Origin: Pirellulales bacterium | GTDB lineage: Bacteria > Planctomycetota > Planctomycetia > Pirellulales > Thermoguttaceae | DNA: 64,000 nucleotides | Direction of reading: 5' to 3' | NCBI GenBank assembly: GCA_020846145.1 | Contig: JADLEL010000170.1 | Location: 1 to 64,000 of the forward strand | Shown: positions 56,400-64,000 of the stretch, in pieces | Position numbering within the stretch: position 1 is the stretch's first letter | Layout of the letters: each line of letters starts with the position of its first letter | Notes under the pieces: generated by a model | Seen by the model: the letters and a program-made list of their open reading frames with translations, nothing else | Databases searched by the model: none | What the model was told of the DNA's origin: nothing | Made by a program: the position numbers and the translations under genes

Positions 56400-56483
56400 A
56401 AAGAAGTTGTCGAATCCGCGAAATCTTAGGCAGGTCGTTCCCCCGACCAAATCCTCCAGGGATTAGCCCTTTTTTCGCGGTAG
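56400..56483 (+). ncRNA. possible structured RNA before a strong terminator
   Basis: Contains two small hairpins in a row (GGTCG...CGACC near 56431-56447 and AATCC...GGGATT near 56451-56465), followed by the terminator at 56485. No ORF lies here and the preceding gene ends 220 bases upstream. It matches no RNA family I know. Confidence 0.3.
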
Positions 56484-56484
56484 C

Positions 56485-56529
56485 AGGGCCTGGTTGGTTG
56501 CTTCCGTCCAACCAGGCCCTCCTTTTTTC
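56485..56529 (+). terminator. strong rho-independent terminator
   Basis: A perfect 13-bp stem (AGGGCCTGGTTGG with its complement, loop of 10) followed by CCTTTTTTC on the plus strand. It lies 300 bases after the nearest upstream gene. Confidence 0.85.
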
Positions 56530-56574
56530 TTGAAGCTTCGGGAAGGGACTTCTGCCCCCGAAAATGAAAATCGC

Positions 56575-56779
56575 GTAAGCGTTTACGCCCCGGTCGGGGA
56601 CTGGTCCATTTTTCGGCGGGATAGCGTATTTTGCGGACACACGATAGGCCGAAAACATGGACCTGTCCCCTTCCCGCGGCGCGAAGGGGACAGTCCCATT
56701 TTCGCGGCGATTGAGCATTTTTACGGCACCATCCTCTTTTGCGCCGCGAAAATCGGGACAGTCCCCTGTGAACGGTTAC
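56575..56779 (+). mobile_element. 205-bp MITE, copy 5, intact with 8-bp target duplication
   Basis: Begins GTAAGCGTTTAC and ends GTGAACGGTTAC. It is flanked by AAAATCGC at 56567-56574 and 56780-56787. Confidence 0.93.
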
Positions 56780-56933
56780 AAAATCGCCTTCTTGGATGTT
56801 GTACCGAGGGGCGGGAGCGTTAGCGGCGGGATCAAGGACGGCCCGGCTCGCGGCTAACCGGTATTTGCATATCCCGGAGATATCGCTGCCGCAGTTTAAC
56901 GGGGGGTAAATCCACATTAGTCATAAAAGCGAT

Positions 56934-56993
56934 TTGTAGAAGCGGCATCTTGCCGCTTTTGCCTAAAATGCGGCAAGATGCCGCATCTACAAT
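56934..56993. repeat. REP-like inverted repeat (GCGGCATCTTGCCGC type)
   Basis: TGTAGAAGCGGCATCTTGCC and its near-complement ending GATGCCGCATCTACA, each arm itself palindromic. Confidence 0.8.
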
Positions 56994-57136
56994 GTTTATG
57001 AATAATCCCGGTAAAGATAATCTTCCCAAAATCAACTTCCCTCCCCCCTTGTGAGATCGCGTTTTTCTACGCTATAATTTATCCAGGCTGAGCGTGTTAT
57101 CCAACCGTTAAATTCAAACTTTAGCGAGGTAATCCG

Positions 57137-57358
57137 ATGACAACGAAATCGGAAACGGATCCCATTCTGCACATCGGCCAAACGGCCGGTATCGTCTGGC
57201 AGCGATTATCGGAGAACGGCCCGATGAGCGCGGCCAAAGTTATCAAGGTGGTCGGCGAGCCTCGCGATGCCGTCATGCTTGCCCTGGGTTGGCTGGCCCG
57301 TGAGGATAAGTTGGCGATCGAGGAGGGCCGCACCAGGATTATTTCACTGAAACCGTAG
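57137..57358 (+). CDS. winged-helix domain protein (DUF2582-like)
   Basis: 73 aa, a single winged-helix unit: GQTAGIVWQRLSENGPMSAA, then VIKVVGEPRDAVMLALGWLA and REDKLAIEEGRTRIISL, the wing. This is the pattern of the short DUF2582 family. GCGAGGTAATCCG precedes the ATG. Its target is unknown. Confidence 0.85.
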   Translation: MTTKSETDPILHIGQTAGIVWQRLSENGPMSAAKVIKVVGEPRDAVMLALGWLAREDKLAIEEGRTRIISLKP

Positions 57359-57543
57359 GCCGGATATCTCACCACGGAGACACGGTGGTCGCGGAAAATT
57401 CGCAATAGAGTTGGAAATATCGCAAGGATTCAAAACATCAATTTCAAAGATTATGTCGAAATTTTCCTTGCGAAAAAATCCTTCTTCTCCGCGTCTCCGT
57501 GTTGTCATATTTCGAGAAATGCGGAGCCGCTTGGAAATGCGCA

Positions 57544-57573
57544 AATAAAAACCGGCGGCAATCGACCGCCGGA
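57544..57573 (-). terminator. rho-independent terminator of the Spy-like gene
   Basis: On the minus strand CCGGCGG...CCGCCGG followed by TTTTTATTT, 50 bases after the stop of the gene at 57624. Confidence 0.85.
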
Positions 57574-57623
57574 TCTCGCTTGAGGCATGGCTCCGATGAT
57601 TCGGTAAAAGCGAATCGGGATCG

Positions 57624-58043
57624 CTATTTCGCCGCTTTTTTCTCGGGTTTTTCCGCCGGCTTGGCAGTTTCCGCCGGTTTTTCCTCTTTGGCCCGCTTGG
57701 CCTTGGCGGCGTCCGCGGCGTCGGCGATTTTCTTCTTTTGTTCGGCGGTGAGAACGGCGGTGATTTTTTCGTTCATCTCCTTGTTTAACGCCTCCAATTG
57801 CGTTTTCAGGGCGTCGATCTTGGGCTTGTATGCTTCTTGAATCTTATAGATTTCGTCGCGCTGCTTTTCGGTAACGACATCGGCGTAATAATTCGGCAGA
57901 CGACTCTTGCGGATCTTTTTGACCACCCGGCCGGCAGCCTGGCCATCCGCCGCCAGGACGGAAGGAGTTGCCGCCAAAAGCGTTAACGAGCCGGCGCAAA
58001 GCGCAATCCCGAGAACCGATCGCGAAATTTTGCCATGAAACAT
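57624..58043 (-). CDS. exported Lys/Ala-rich helical protein, Spy/CpxP-like
   Basis: 139 aa with a signal peptide (residues 1-31, ends VLAAD). A long amphipathic helix follows (YYADVVTEKQRDEIYKIQEA, LKTQLEALNKEMNEKITAVL) with LTAEQKKKI, close to the LTxxQ motif of Spy/CpxP periplasmic chaperones. The tail is a Lys/Ala/Pro/Glu repeat. It has its own terminator. Confidence 0.7.
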   Translation of the reverse strand: MFHGKISRSVLGIALCAGSLTLLAATPSVLAADGQAAGRVVKKIRKSRLPNYYADVVTEKQRDEIYKIQEAYKPKIDALKTQLEALNKEMNEKITAVLTAEQKKKIADAADAAKAKRAKEEKPAETAKPAEKPEKKAAK

Positions 58044-58773
58044 CGTACGACCTCCTCAAAACGGTGAAACGGCTGGTGAGTGAAAGGTAAAGCCCGCCTG
58101 CCGAGCGAGATATTGAAACTAATCCCGAAAAGTCCCGCAAGGCAAGCGAAACCTACAACTTGAAATCGGAATTCAATGATATCGATCGGCCGCAAGGCCG
58201 GTGGCGTCGTTTACGCTTCAAAGGAAAAAAGCTTTTTTTCGCAGGTTCTCATTGACGGCGGCAACTCTACCCATGTATGACGATTTTACAGGATAACATA
58301 TCTCAACCCAAAGAAAAGTGCCGGAAGATGAAAAATTGGGCTTGGCTCAAAAGTCGGACAGGTTTCCCACCTGTCCTTTGACGCAGATTAATGTCCCGCG
58401 TAAATCTAATGACAGGTTGGAAACCTGTCCTACGAATGACCGGGCTTTCGACCCGTGCCAAAATTGCCCAGATTCAAGGTTCCCGGCATACCCATCTTAT
58501 GGTATTTGCGGATAGCCGAAAGTACGTTGCATTTTGCATGTCAAACTTGTTCCAAAGGCCGCATTTTATCGCGCGGAAAAAGCTGCATTACGGGAAGAAT
58601 CGTTGGAATCATTTCGTTCGCAAAAGGAAATTGAGAGAGTGCCCCTTGCCAAGCGTAATTTCCCGCCGTACTCTACAAAGAAGTGCAATGTTTGAAAAAC
58701 CTTGCATTTTGCAGCACTATTTTCGTGAACAATTTACCTCCCCACAAATGTCAATTGGAAAGGAATTTTCCGC
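58044..58773. other. 730-bp intergenic region
   Basis: Contains the REP pair at 58352-58436 and two similar words TTGCATTTTGCA(T/G) near 58529 and 58703. No ORF with coding character, RNA or terminator was recognised. The two flanking genes diverge from here. Confidence 0.4.
58352..58436. repeat. REP-like pair (GACAGGTTTCCAACC type)
   Basis: GGACAGGTTTCCCACCTGTC and GACAGGTTGGAAACCTGTCC in inverted order; the same family as 27277-27360. Confidence 0.82.
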
Positions 58774-60162
58774 ATGAGAGCAATCCTCCCACGCACCATT
58801 CTCGGGCTGACGATCGCGAGTCTCGCGCTCGCCGTGCCTTCCTTAGCGCAAACGCTTCTTCCGCCGGGCGGGGCGGGCGATAGCACGGCGAAGAAACCGC
58901 CGCAGATGCAGGAAATCGACGACGCCATTAGCTTCTTCAAGAACGGCGATCTCGAGAACGCTGAGAAAAAGTTCGAAGAAGCCGTCGCGAAAAATCCGGA
59001 CCTTCCGCCGGCTCCCTTGTTGATGGCCCAGTTGTGCTCGCAAGCCCAGCAGGGCCAATTGGTGTTGATGTATTTGGAAAAGGCCGTGCAAAAGAGTCCC
59101 GAGGATCCCGAGGCTTACCTGCAGTTGGGCGAGATCGATCTCAATCAGCGCCGCGTCGCCGGCGCCGACTTGCTCTTCATGAAGGCCGCCGAACTGCTGA
59201 AAAAATTCAATAAAAGCGCCGAGCGGAAAAACGCGATGATGCCCCGCGCGTCCAGCGACCAGGCGGCGGTCTCCGAACTTCGGGAAGATTGGCCGACGGC
59301 GCAACAGCGGCTGGAAGAATGCCTGAAACTCGATCCCAAGAATGCCATCGTGATGCAGCGCGTCGCCCGGTCGCTGTTTCAACAGAAGAAGGCCCAGGAA
59401 GCGTTCGAAAAACTCAAGCAGGCCAAGCAAGCCGACGACAAGGTGCTCACTCCCGAACTGATCCTGGCGAAACTCTATTTGGGATTCAACGATCCGACCA
59501 ACGCGAAAAAATGGACCGCGGAAGGATTGAAGAACGCCTCCAAGGACCTCTCCACGCGCTTGGAAGCCGCCCGGATTTACGTGCAGACGGGCCAGCAGGG
59601 CGACCTCGACGAGGCGAAAACCCAAGCCGCCAAAGCCTTGGAACTCGACAGCAAATCGCTGGACGCGCTGATGCTGCGGGGCGTGATCGGCCTTTTCCAG
59701 AAGGATTATGCCGGCGCGGTGTCGTACTTCGAACAGGCGGCCATGATGTCGCCCAGCGCCTTCCCCGCGACCAATAACTTGGCGCTGGCCCTGGTCGAAC
59801 TCAAAGACGAGTCGAAGAAAAAACGCGCGCTGGAATACGCCGTCGAGAACGTCAGAAAAATCCAAGGCACCCAAAATCAGCAAAACGCCCAGAACGTGGC
59901 GGAAGCCCTCTCGACTTTAGGTTGGGTGCTCTATCGGATCGATCCCGTGAAAAACCTCGACGAAGCCGACAAACAGTTGCGCCAGGCCGTCGGCACCAAC
60001 GCGTACAATCCCGACACCCTGTACTACGCCGCGGTGGTCGGGTTGGCCAACAAGCGGTCCGAAGAAGCCAAGCGATTTTTGAATCAGGCCTTGAAAACCA
60101 CCGCGCCTTGGACGATGAAGACCGAGGCCAAATCGCTGCTCGAACAACTGAACAAGAATTAG
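58774..60162 (+). CDS. exported TPR-repeat protein
   Basis: 462 aa. The signal peptide covers residues 1-26 (ends SLAQ). At least six tetratricopeptide-like helical pairs run from about 46 to the end, for example AISFFKNGDLENAEKKFEEA, MYLEKAVQKSPEDPEAYLQL and LFQKDYAGAVSYFEQAAMM. TPR solenoids bind other proteins, here probably in the periplasm. AAAGGAATT precedes the ATG and a terminator follows the stop. Confidence 0.88.
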   Translation: MRAILPRTILGLTIASLALAVPSLAQTLLPPGGAGDSTAKKPPQMQEIDDAISFFKNGDLENAEKKFEEAVAKNPDLPPAPLLMAQLCSQAQQGQLVLMYLEKAVQKSPEDPEAYLQLGEIDLNQRRVAGADLLFMKAAELLKKFNKSAERKNAMMPRASSDQAAVSELREDWPTAQQRLEECLKLDPKNAIVMQRVARSLFQQKKAQEAFEKLKQAKQADDKVLTPELILAKLYLGFNDPTNAKKWTAEGLKNASKDLSTRLEAARIYVQTGQQGDLDEAKTQAAKALELDSKSLDALMLRGVIGLFQKDYAGAVSYFEQAAMMSPSAFPATNNLALALVELKDESKKKRALEYAVENVRKIQGTQNQQNAQNVAEALSTLGWVLYRIDPVKNLDEADKQLRQAVGTNAYNPDTLYYAAVVGLANKRSEEAKRFLNQALKTTAPWTMKTEAKSLLEQLNKN

Positions 60163-60172
60163 TTTTCCCGTC

Positions 60173-60222
60173 CGCGAACCGCAATGCGGGGCGGCCGATG
60201 AAGCCGCCCCGGTTCGCTTTCT
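60173..60222 (+). terminator. rho-independent terminator
   Basis: Stem with outer arms GCGAACCG/CGGTTCGC and inner GGGGCGGC/GCCGCCCC, followed by TTTCTT, just after the TPR gene. Confidence 0.75.
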
Positions 60223-60270
60223 TGGCGCGGTAAACGATCATCAGGCGTCGAAACATAGCATTCAACCTCG

Positions 60271-60322
60271 TGGTGCAGGCGTCTCGCCCGCATCTATCCG
60301 CGCAGGCGAGACGCCTGCGCCA
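60271..60322. repeat. REP-like inverted repeat (GGCGTCTCGCC type)
   Basis: GTGGTGCAGGCGTCTCGCC and its near-complement GGCGAGACGCCTGCGCCAC around a short loop, upstream of the dehydratase-like gene. Confidence 0.82.
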
Positions 60323-60340
60323 CAAAGCTCGACAACGCTC

Positions 60341-61399
60341 ATGAAACTCGGCATCGGTTTCTATCGGCACATGCTGAAGGACGAAAATTTCCGCTTCGCC
60401 CGGCAATGCGGCTGCACGCACGTGGTGGCGCATCTGGTCGATTATTTCCAGGGCGGGCAATTGCACGGAACCGACGAAACCCGCACCTGGGGCGTTACCC
60501 GCAACGAAGGCAAGCTCTGGACCGAAGACGAGCTTCGCGATCTGAAGCAGGCCATCAACCGGAGCGGATTGGAACTGGAGGCCATCGAGAATTTCGATCC
60601 CGCCTTTTGGTACGACGTGCTGCTGGACGGACCGAAGAAAAAGCGGCAACTCGAAGACCTCAAAACGCTCGTCCGCCGCCTGGGCAAGGTCGGCATTCCC
60701 ACGATGGGCTATAACTTTTCGATCGCCGGCGTGTGGGGGCACGTTACCGGAAATTGGGCGCGCGGCGGTGCCGCGTCGGTGGCCTTCCTGGGCGACGACG
60801 GACCGCGGCAAACTCCCATCCCGCGCGGGCAGGTGTGGAATATGGTCTATGATCCCGACGCATCGCCGGGCTTATTGCCGCCGATTACCCACGAGCAACT
60901 TTGGCAGCGGCTGGGCGAGTTTCTGGAAAATCTCGTGCCCGTGGCCGAGGAGGCCGGCGTGCGGCTGGCCGCGCACCCCGACGATCCGCCCCTGCCCACG
61001 CTCCGCGGCACGCCGCGATTGGTCTTCCATCCCGACTATTACCAAAAGTTGTTGGATATCGTGCCCAGCCGCGCGAACGCCTTGGAATTTTGCCTGGGCA
61101 CACTGCAGGAAATGACCGAAGGCGATGTTTATGAGGCCCTCGACCGCTACAGCCGGCAAAATGCCCTGGCTTACGTGCATTTCCGCAACGTCAAAGGCAA
61201 GGTGCCCCGCTATTACGAAGTCTTCGTGGATGAAGGCGACCTGGATATGCACCGGGTGCTGAAAATCTTGCACAAGAACGGCTACGACGGCGTGCTGATT
61301 CCCGATCACACGCCCTCTCTCGATTGCGCCGCACCCTGGCACGCCGGCATGGCCTTCGCTTTAGGGTATATGCGCGCGGCGATCCAAAGCCTGGAATAA
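60341..61399 (+). CDS. mannonate dehydratase-like enzyme
   Basis: 352 aa, TIM-barrel protein of the UxuA family, which dehydrates D-mannonate to 2-keto-3-deoxygluconate in glucuronate breakdown. Motifs: THVVAHLVDYFQGG near 23, AIENFDPAFWYDV near 90, MGYNFSIAGVWGH near 125, RLAAHPDDPP near 210, EFCLGTLQEM near 252 and VLIPDHTPSLDCA near 321, where metal ligands are expected. The substrate in planctomycetes could differ; no uronate pathway neighbours are seen. Confidence 0.85.
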   Translation: MKLGIGFYRHMLKDENFRFARQCGCTHVVAHLVDYFQGGQLHGTDETRTWGVTRNEGKLWTEDELRDLKQAINRSGLELEAIENFDPAFWYDVLLDGPKKKRQLEDLKTLVRRLGKVGIPTMGYNFSIAGVWGHVTGNWARGGAASVAFLGDDGPRQTPIPRGQVWNMVYDPDASPGLLPPITHEQLWQRLGEFLENLVPVAEEAGVRLAAHPDDPPLPTLRGTPRLVFHPDYYQKLLDIVPSRANALEFCLGTLQEMTEGDVYEALDRYSRQNALAYVHFRNVKGKVPRYYEVFVDEGDLDMHRVLKILHKNGYDGVLIPDHTPSLDCAAPWHAGMAFALGYMRAAIQSLE

Positions 61400-61561
61400 T
61401 GCCTGAAACGGGGCGGATCGAGAATCATATCGGCTGATTCGGAAAGCGAACGCAGTAGGGGGATTCCCCAACTGTGCGATCCACTTCATCGCGTCGAGTC
61501 CGCCTCCTTTTCGATTCGCCTATAATTCCACATCCCCGCGAGGGGTTGGAGAATCTCTTCC

Positions 61562-62122
61562 ATGAACGAAGTCACCCAAATCCTGAACGCCATCGAGCGC
61601 GGCGATCCTTCGGCCGCCGAACAGCTCCTGCCGTTGGTCTATGAGGAGCTGCGCAAGCTGGCGGCCGCGAAGCTGGCCCAGGAGAAGCCCGGACAAACTC
61701 TCCAGGCCACGGCCCTGGTCCACGAGGCGTATCTGCGGCTGGTGGACGGGGCCGCGGCGACGCAATCTTGGGACCATCGCGGACATTTCTTTGCCGCGGC
61801 GGCCGAGGCCATGCGGCGGATTCTGGTCGATGTCGCGCGGCGCAAGCAGGCCGAAATCCACGGCGGCGGCCGGCGGCGTTTCGACTTGGACGATGCGGAC
61901 CCGATTTCGCGAGCTTCTCCCGAGCGTATCATCGCCTTGGATGACGCCCTGGCCAAGCTTGCCGACGAGGACTCTACGGCTTCAGAACTCGTTAAACTCC
62001 GCCTGTTCGCCGGGCTGTCCCTCGAAGAATCCGCCGCCGCGCTTGGCTTATCCCGCGCAACGGTTTATCGGCACTGGACTTACGCTCGGGCCTGGTTACG
62101 CGCCGAACTGTCCGACCGGTGA
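61562..62122 (+). CDS. ECF-type RNA polymerase sigma factor
   Basis: 186 aa. Region 2: QLLPLVYEELRKLAAAKLAQ then LQATALVHEAYLRLVDG; region 4: LVKLRLFAGLSLEESAAALG then LSRATVYRHWTYARAWLRAEL. It matches the Sig-70_X6 subgroup common in planctomycetes, usually encoded next to a Ser/Thr kinase, as here. GGAG precedes the ATG. No anti-sigma gene is present; the kinase may transmit the signal. Confidence 0.92.
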   Translation: MNEVTQILNAIERGDPSAAEQLLPLVYEELRKLAAAKLAQEKPGQTLQATALVHEAYLRLVDGAAATQSWDHRGHFFAAAAEAMRRILVDVARRKQAEIHGGGRRRFDLDDADPISRASPERIIALDDALAKLADEDSTASELVKLRLFAGLSLEESAAALGLSRATVYRHWTYARAWLRAELSDR

Positions 62123-62129
62123 GGGATTG

Positions 62130-62216
62130 TGAAAAAAAGGGACTGGCTCCGAACCGAATTGTTGATGATTCGTCGAAATATTGGATGTTGCGAGGTGCCC
62201 GTCCCAATTTTTTCAG
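62130..62216 (+). mobile_element. second MITE-like repeat, copy B
   Basis: Starts TGAAAAAAAGGGACTGGCTC and ends GTCCCAATTTTTTC; its right end abuts the left end of the next element. Confidence 0.7.
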
Positions 62217-62409
62217 TAAGTGTTCACGCCCCGGTCGGGGACTGGTCCATTTTTCGGCGTGAAAACGTATTTTGCGGACAAACGGTAGGCCGAAAACATG
62301 GCCCCGTCCCCTTCCCGCGGCGCGAGGGGGACAGTCCCATTTTCGGGGCGATTAAGCACTTTTAGAGCACCATAATCTTTTGCGCCGCGAAAATCGGGAC
62401 AGTCCCCTC
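62216..62409 (+). mobile_element. 205-bp MITE, copy 6, right end degenerate
   Basis: Begins GTAAGTGTTCAC directly after the second MITE. The right terminus is mutated (CCCCTCACAACC instead of CCCCTGTGAACG) and no target duplication is found. Confidence 0.85.
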
Positions 62410-62516
62410 ACAACCTCTGAGCCGACGGATTTCCAAAATATTTCCGAATTGCCGTGAGACAAAGTCGGCACTTTTACGCATTGCATTACGAAACCCAATA
62501 TGACGCGAGTCGAACC

Positions 62517-64000
62517 ATGTCTCTCGATCCCCAGAAAATCAAAGACGTTTTCTTGAAGGCCGTCGAACAATGCGAGCCTGGCAAGTGGGGCGCCTTTCTC
62601 GATGCCGCTTGCGAGGGGGATGCCCAATTGCGACGCCGCGTCGAAGTCTTGTTGCAGGCGCATCTCGGCGAAGATAGTCTGCTCGATGACCGCGCGGGCG
62701 CGGCTCCTCCCACCCTCGCGCAATCCATCACGGAGCGGCCCGGCACGATCATCGGCCGCTACAAGCTGTTGGAGCAGATCGGCGAGGGGGGGTTCGGCGT
62801 GGTGTTCATGGCCGAACAGAGCGAGCCGGTCCGGCGGAAAGTAGCGTTAAAGATAATTAAGCCGGGCATGGACTCCCGGCAGGTCATCGCCCGCTTCGAG
62901 GCCGAGCGGCAGGTCTTGGCGATGATGGACCATCCCCACATCGCTCGGGTCTTCGACGCCGGCACGACTGACGCCGGCCGGCCCTATTTCGTCATGGAAT
63001 TGGTCAAGGGCGTGCCGATCACCGACTATTGCGACGAGCATCACCTGACGCCGCGGCAGCGGCTGGAACTGTTCGTTCCCGTTTGCCAAGCTGTCCAGCA
63101 CGCCCATCAGAAGGGCATTATTCATCGCGATATCAAGCCCTCGAACCTCCTCGTGGCCGAGTACGACGACCGGCCGGTGCCCAAGGTGATCGACTTCGGG
63201 GTGGCCAAGGCGATCGAGCAGCAACTAACCGAAAAGACGATGTTCACGCACCTGGGCCAGGTGGTCGGCACGATCGACTACATGAGCCCCGAGCAGGCGA
63301 AGCTCAACCAGTTGGACATCGACACGCGGAGCGACGTGTACTCACTGGGCGTGGTGCTCTACGAACTGCTTTCGGGCCAGACACCGTTCGACCGGCAGCG
63401 GCTCCGCTCGGCGGCATTCGACGAAATGCTCAGGATCATCCGCGAGGAAGAGCCGCCGCGCCCCAGCCTCCGCTTGAGCGGCAGTCATACATTGCCTTCG
63501 ATCGCGGCCAACCGCCACACTGAGCCGAAAAAGCTTTCGGCCGCGGTTCACGGCGAGTTGGATTGGATCGTGATGAAGGCCCTGGAAAAGGACCGTACGC
63601 GGCGGTACGAGACGGCCAACGGATTTGCGGCCGACATCCAGCGCTATCTGGGCGACGAGCCGGTCCATGCCTGCCCACCGAGCGCGGCGTACCGGTTCAA
63701 GAAGTTCGCGCGTCGCAACAAAGTGGTTTTGTCAACCATCAGCGTCGTGGCCCTCAGTTTGCTGTTGGGCATTTTGGGAACGAGTTGGCAGGCGATTCGG
63801 GCCACCCGCGCGGCGATGGCCGAGCGGCAGGCCCACGAAGAGGCCGACCATGAACGCAACCGGGCCGTCAAGGCGGAAGTCGCGGCAAAGGCGGAAGCCG
63901 CGCGGGCCACGCGCGAGGCGCAACGCGCCGAGACGGAAGCCGCCGTCGCCAAGGCCGTCAACGAGTTCATCAACCAGGACCTCTTGGCGCAGGCCAGTCC
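62517..64000 (+). CDS. Ser/Thr protein kinase, cut off by the window end
   Basis: At least 494 aa; the frame is open to the last base. After an N-terminal helical region (1-75), the kinase domain begins with the glycine loop [13 protein letters not shown] near 86, Lys in VALKIIK near 111, catalytic HRDIKPSN near 202, DFGVAKA near 225 and SPEQA near 256. A membrane segment lies near 402-425, followed by a coiled coil rich in Ala, Glu and Arg. WD40 or TPR repeats usually follow in this type. It pairs with the ECF sigma factor 394 bp upstream; a MITE has inserted between them. Confidence 0.93.
   Translation, partial: MSLDPQKIKDVFLKAVEQCEPGKWGAFLDAACEGDAQLRRRVEVLLQAHLGEDSLLDDRAGAAPPTLAQSITERPGTIIGRYKLLEQIGEGGFGVVFMAEQSEPVRRKVALKIIKPGMDSRQVIARFEAERQVLAMMDHPHIARVFDAGTTDAGRPYFVMELVKGVPITDYCDEHHLTPRQRLELFVPVCQAVQHAHQKGIIHRDIKPSNLLVAEYDDRPVPKVIDFGVAKAIEQQLTEKTMFTHLGQVVGTIDYMSPEQAKLNQLDIDTRSDVYSLGVVLYELLSGQTPFDRQRLRSAAFDEMLRIIREEEPPRPSLRLSGSHTLPSIAANRHTEPKKLSAAVHGELDWIVMKALEKDRTRRYETANGFAADIQRYLGDEPVHACPPSAAYRFKKFARRNKVVLSTISVVALSLLLGILGTSWQAIRATRAAMAERQAHEEADHERNRAVKAEVAAKAEAARATREAQRAETEAAVAKAVNEFINQDLLAQAS

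Noticed and set aside
56155-56718. ORFs running through the MITE copies
   Set aside because: The same peptides appear at every copy in both orientations because the element keeps frames open; no start site or coding bias supports translation.

Overview
This GC-rich window looks like a planctomycete chromosome, probably of the Pirellula/Blastopirellula type. The lineage-typical genes are a BBP7-like outer-membrane barrel, a Cys-rich secreted protein of YTV type, Tyr/Pro- and Gly/Tyr-rich secreted proteins, a large lipoprotein with a beta-propeller tail, an ECF sigma factor followed by a membrane-anchored Ser/Thr kinase, a sulfatase remnant and several sugar-catabolism genes. No rRNA, tRNA or CRISPR array was seen. 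Genes are mostly alone or in groups of two or three, often with ATGA stop/start overlaps, and the gaps are full of small repeats.

Layout. 1-6.2 kb: secreted and envelope proteins, including two paralogous barrel-like proteins. 6.5-13.6 kb: araB, araD, a 1191-aa unrecognised membrane protein, manA. 13.67-15.97 kb: a type II restriction-modification cassette (D12 methylase, divergent controller and nuclease) bracketed by an imperfect 51-bp direct repeat. 16-23.2 kb: YifB ATPase, a 928-aa exported protein, an S9B peptidase. 23.4-25.6 kb: a decayed sulfatase, an HNH protein with a 49-aa Cys-rich partner, and an IS256 transposase remnant ending at ilvC. 25.6-29.9 kb: ilvC, ilvN, BBP7-like protein, and an Rrf2 operon whose third gene is truncated. 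30.5-38.9 kb: rhaB, a Gfo/Idh/MocA oxidoreductase, an iron/B12-type ABC importer, a lipase and a VOC protein. 39-46.8 kb: a MacAB-type exporter, thpR, a PfkB kinase, a RAYT transposase, glnS. 47-51.5 kb: a HEPN gene pair, an Mrr-like nuclease, a gltX remnant, a CorC-type protein and a nucleotidyltransferase/HEPN pair. 51.6-64 kb: the lipoprotein, yggS, regulators, a TPR protein, a mannonate dehydratase-like enzyme, an ECF sigma factor and a kinase that runs off the window.

The strongest non-genic signal is a miniature transposable element of exactly 205 bp. Three intact copies carry GTAAGCGTTCAC-type inverted ends and perfect 8-bp target duplications; three further copies are partial or rearranged. 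GTAA ends with 8-bp duplications are the hallmark of IS66-family elements, so it is probably a non-autonomous IS66 derivative. A second MITE-like repeat, many REP-like palindromes and a RAYT gene with a decayed duplicate of its own 5' end complete a repeat-rich landscape.

Metabolically, araB/araD, rhaB, manA, the mannonate dehydratase-like enzyme and the sulfatase remnant suggest growth on plant or algal polysaccharide sugars. Several short defence-like groups (R-M cassette, HNH pair, HEPN pair with Mrr, MNT/HEPN pair) are spread among housekeeping genes.
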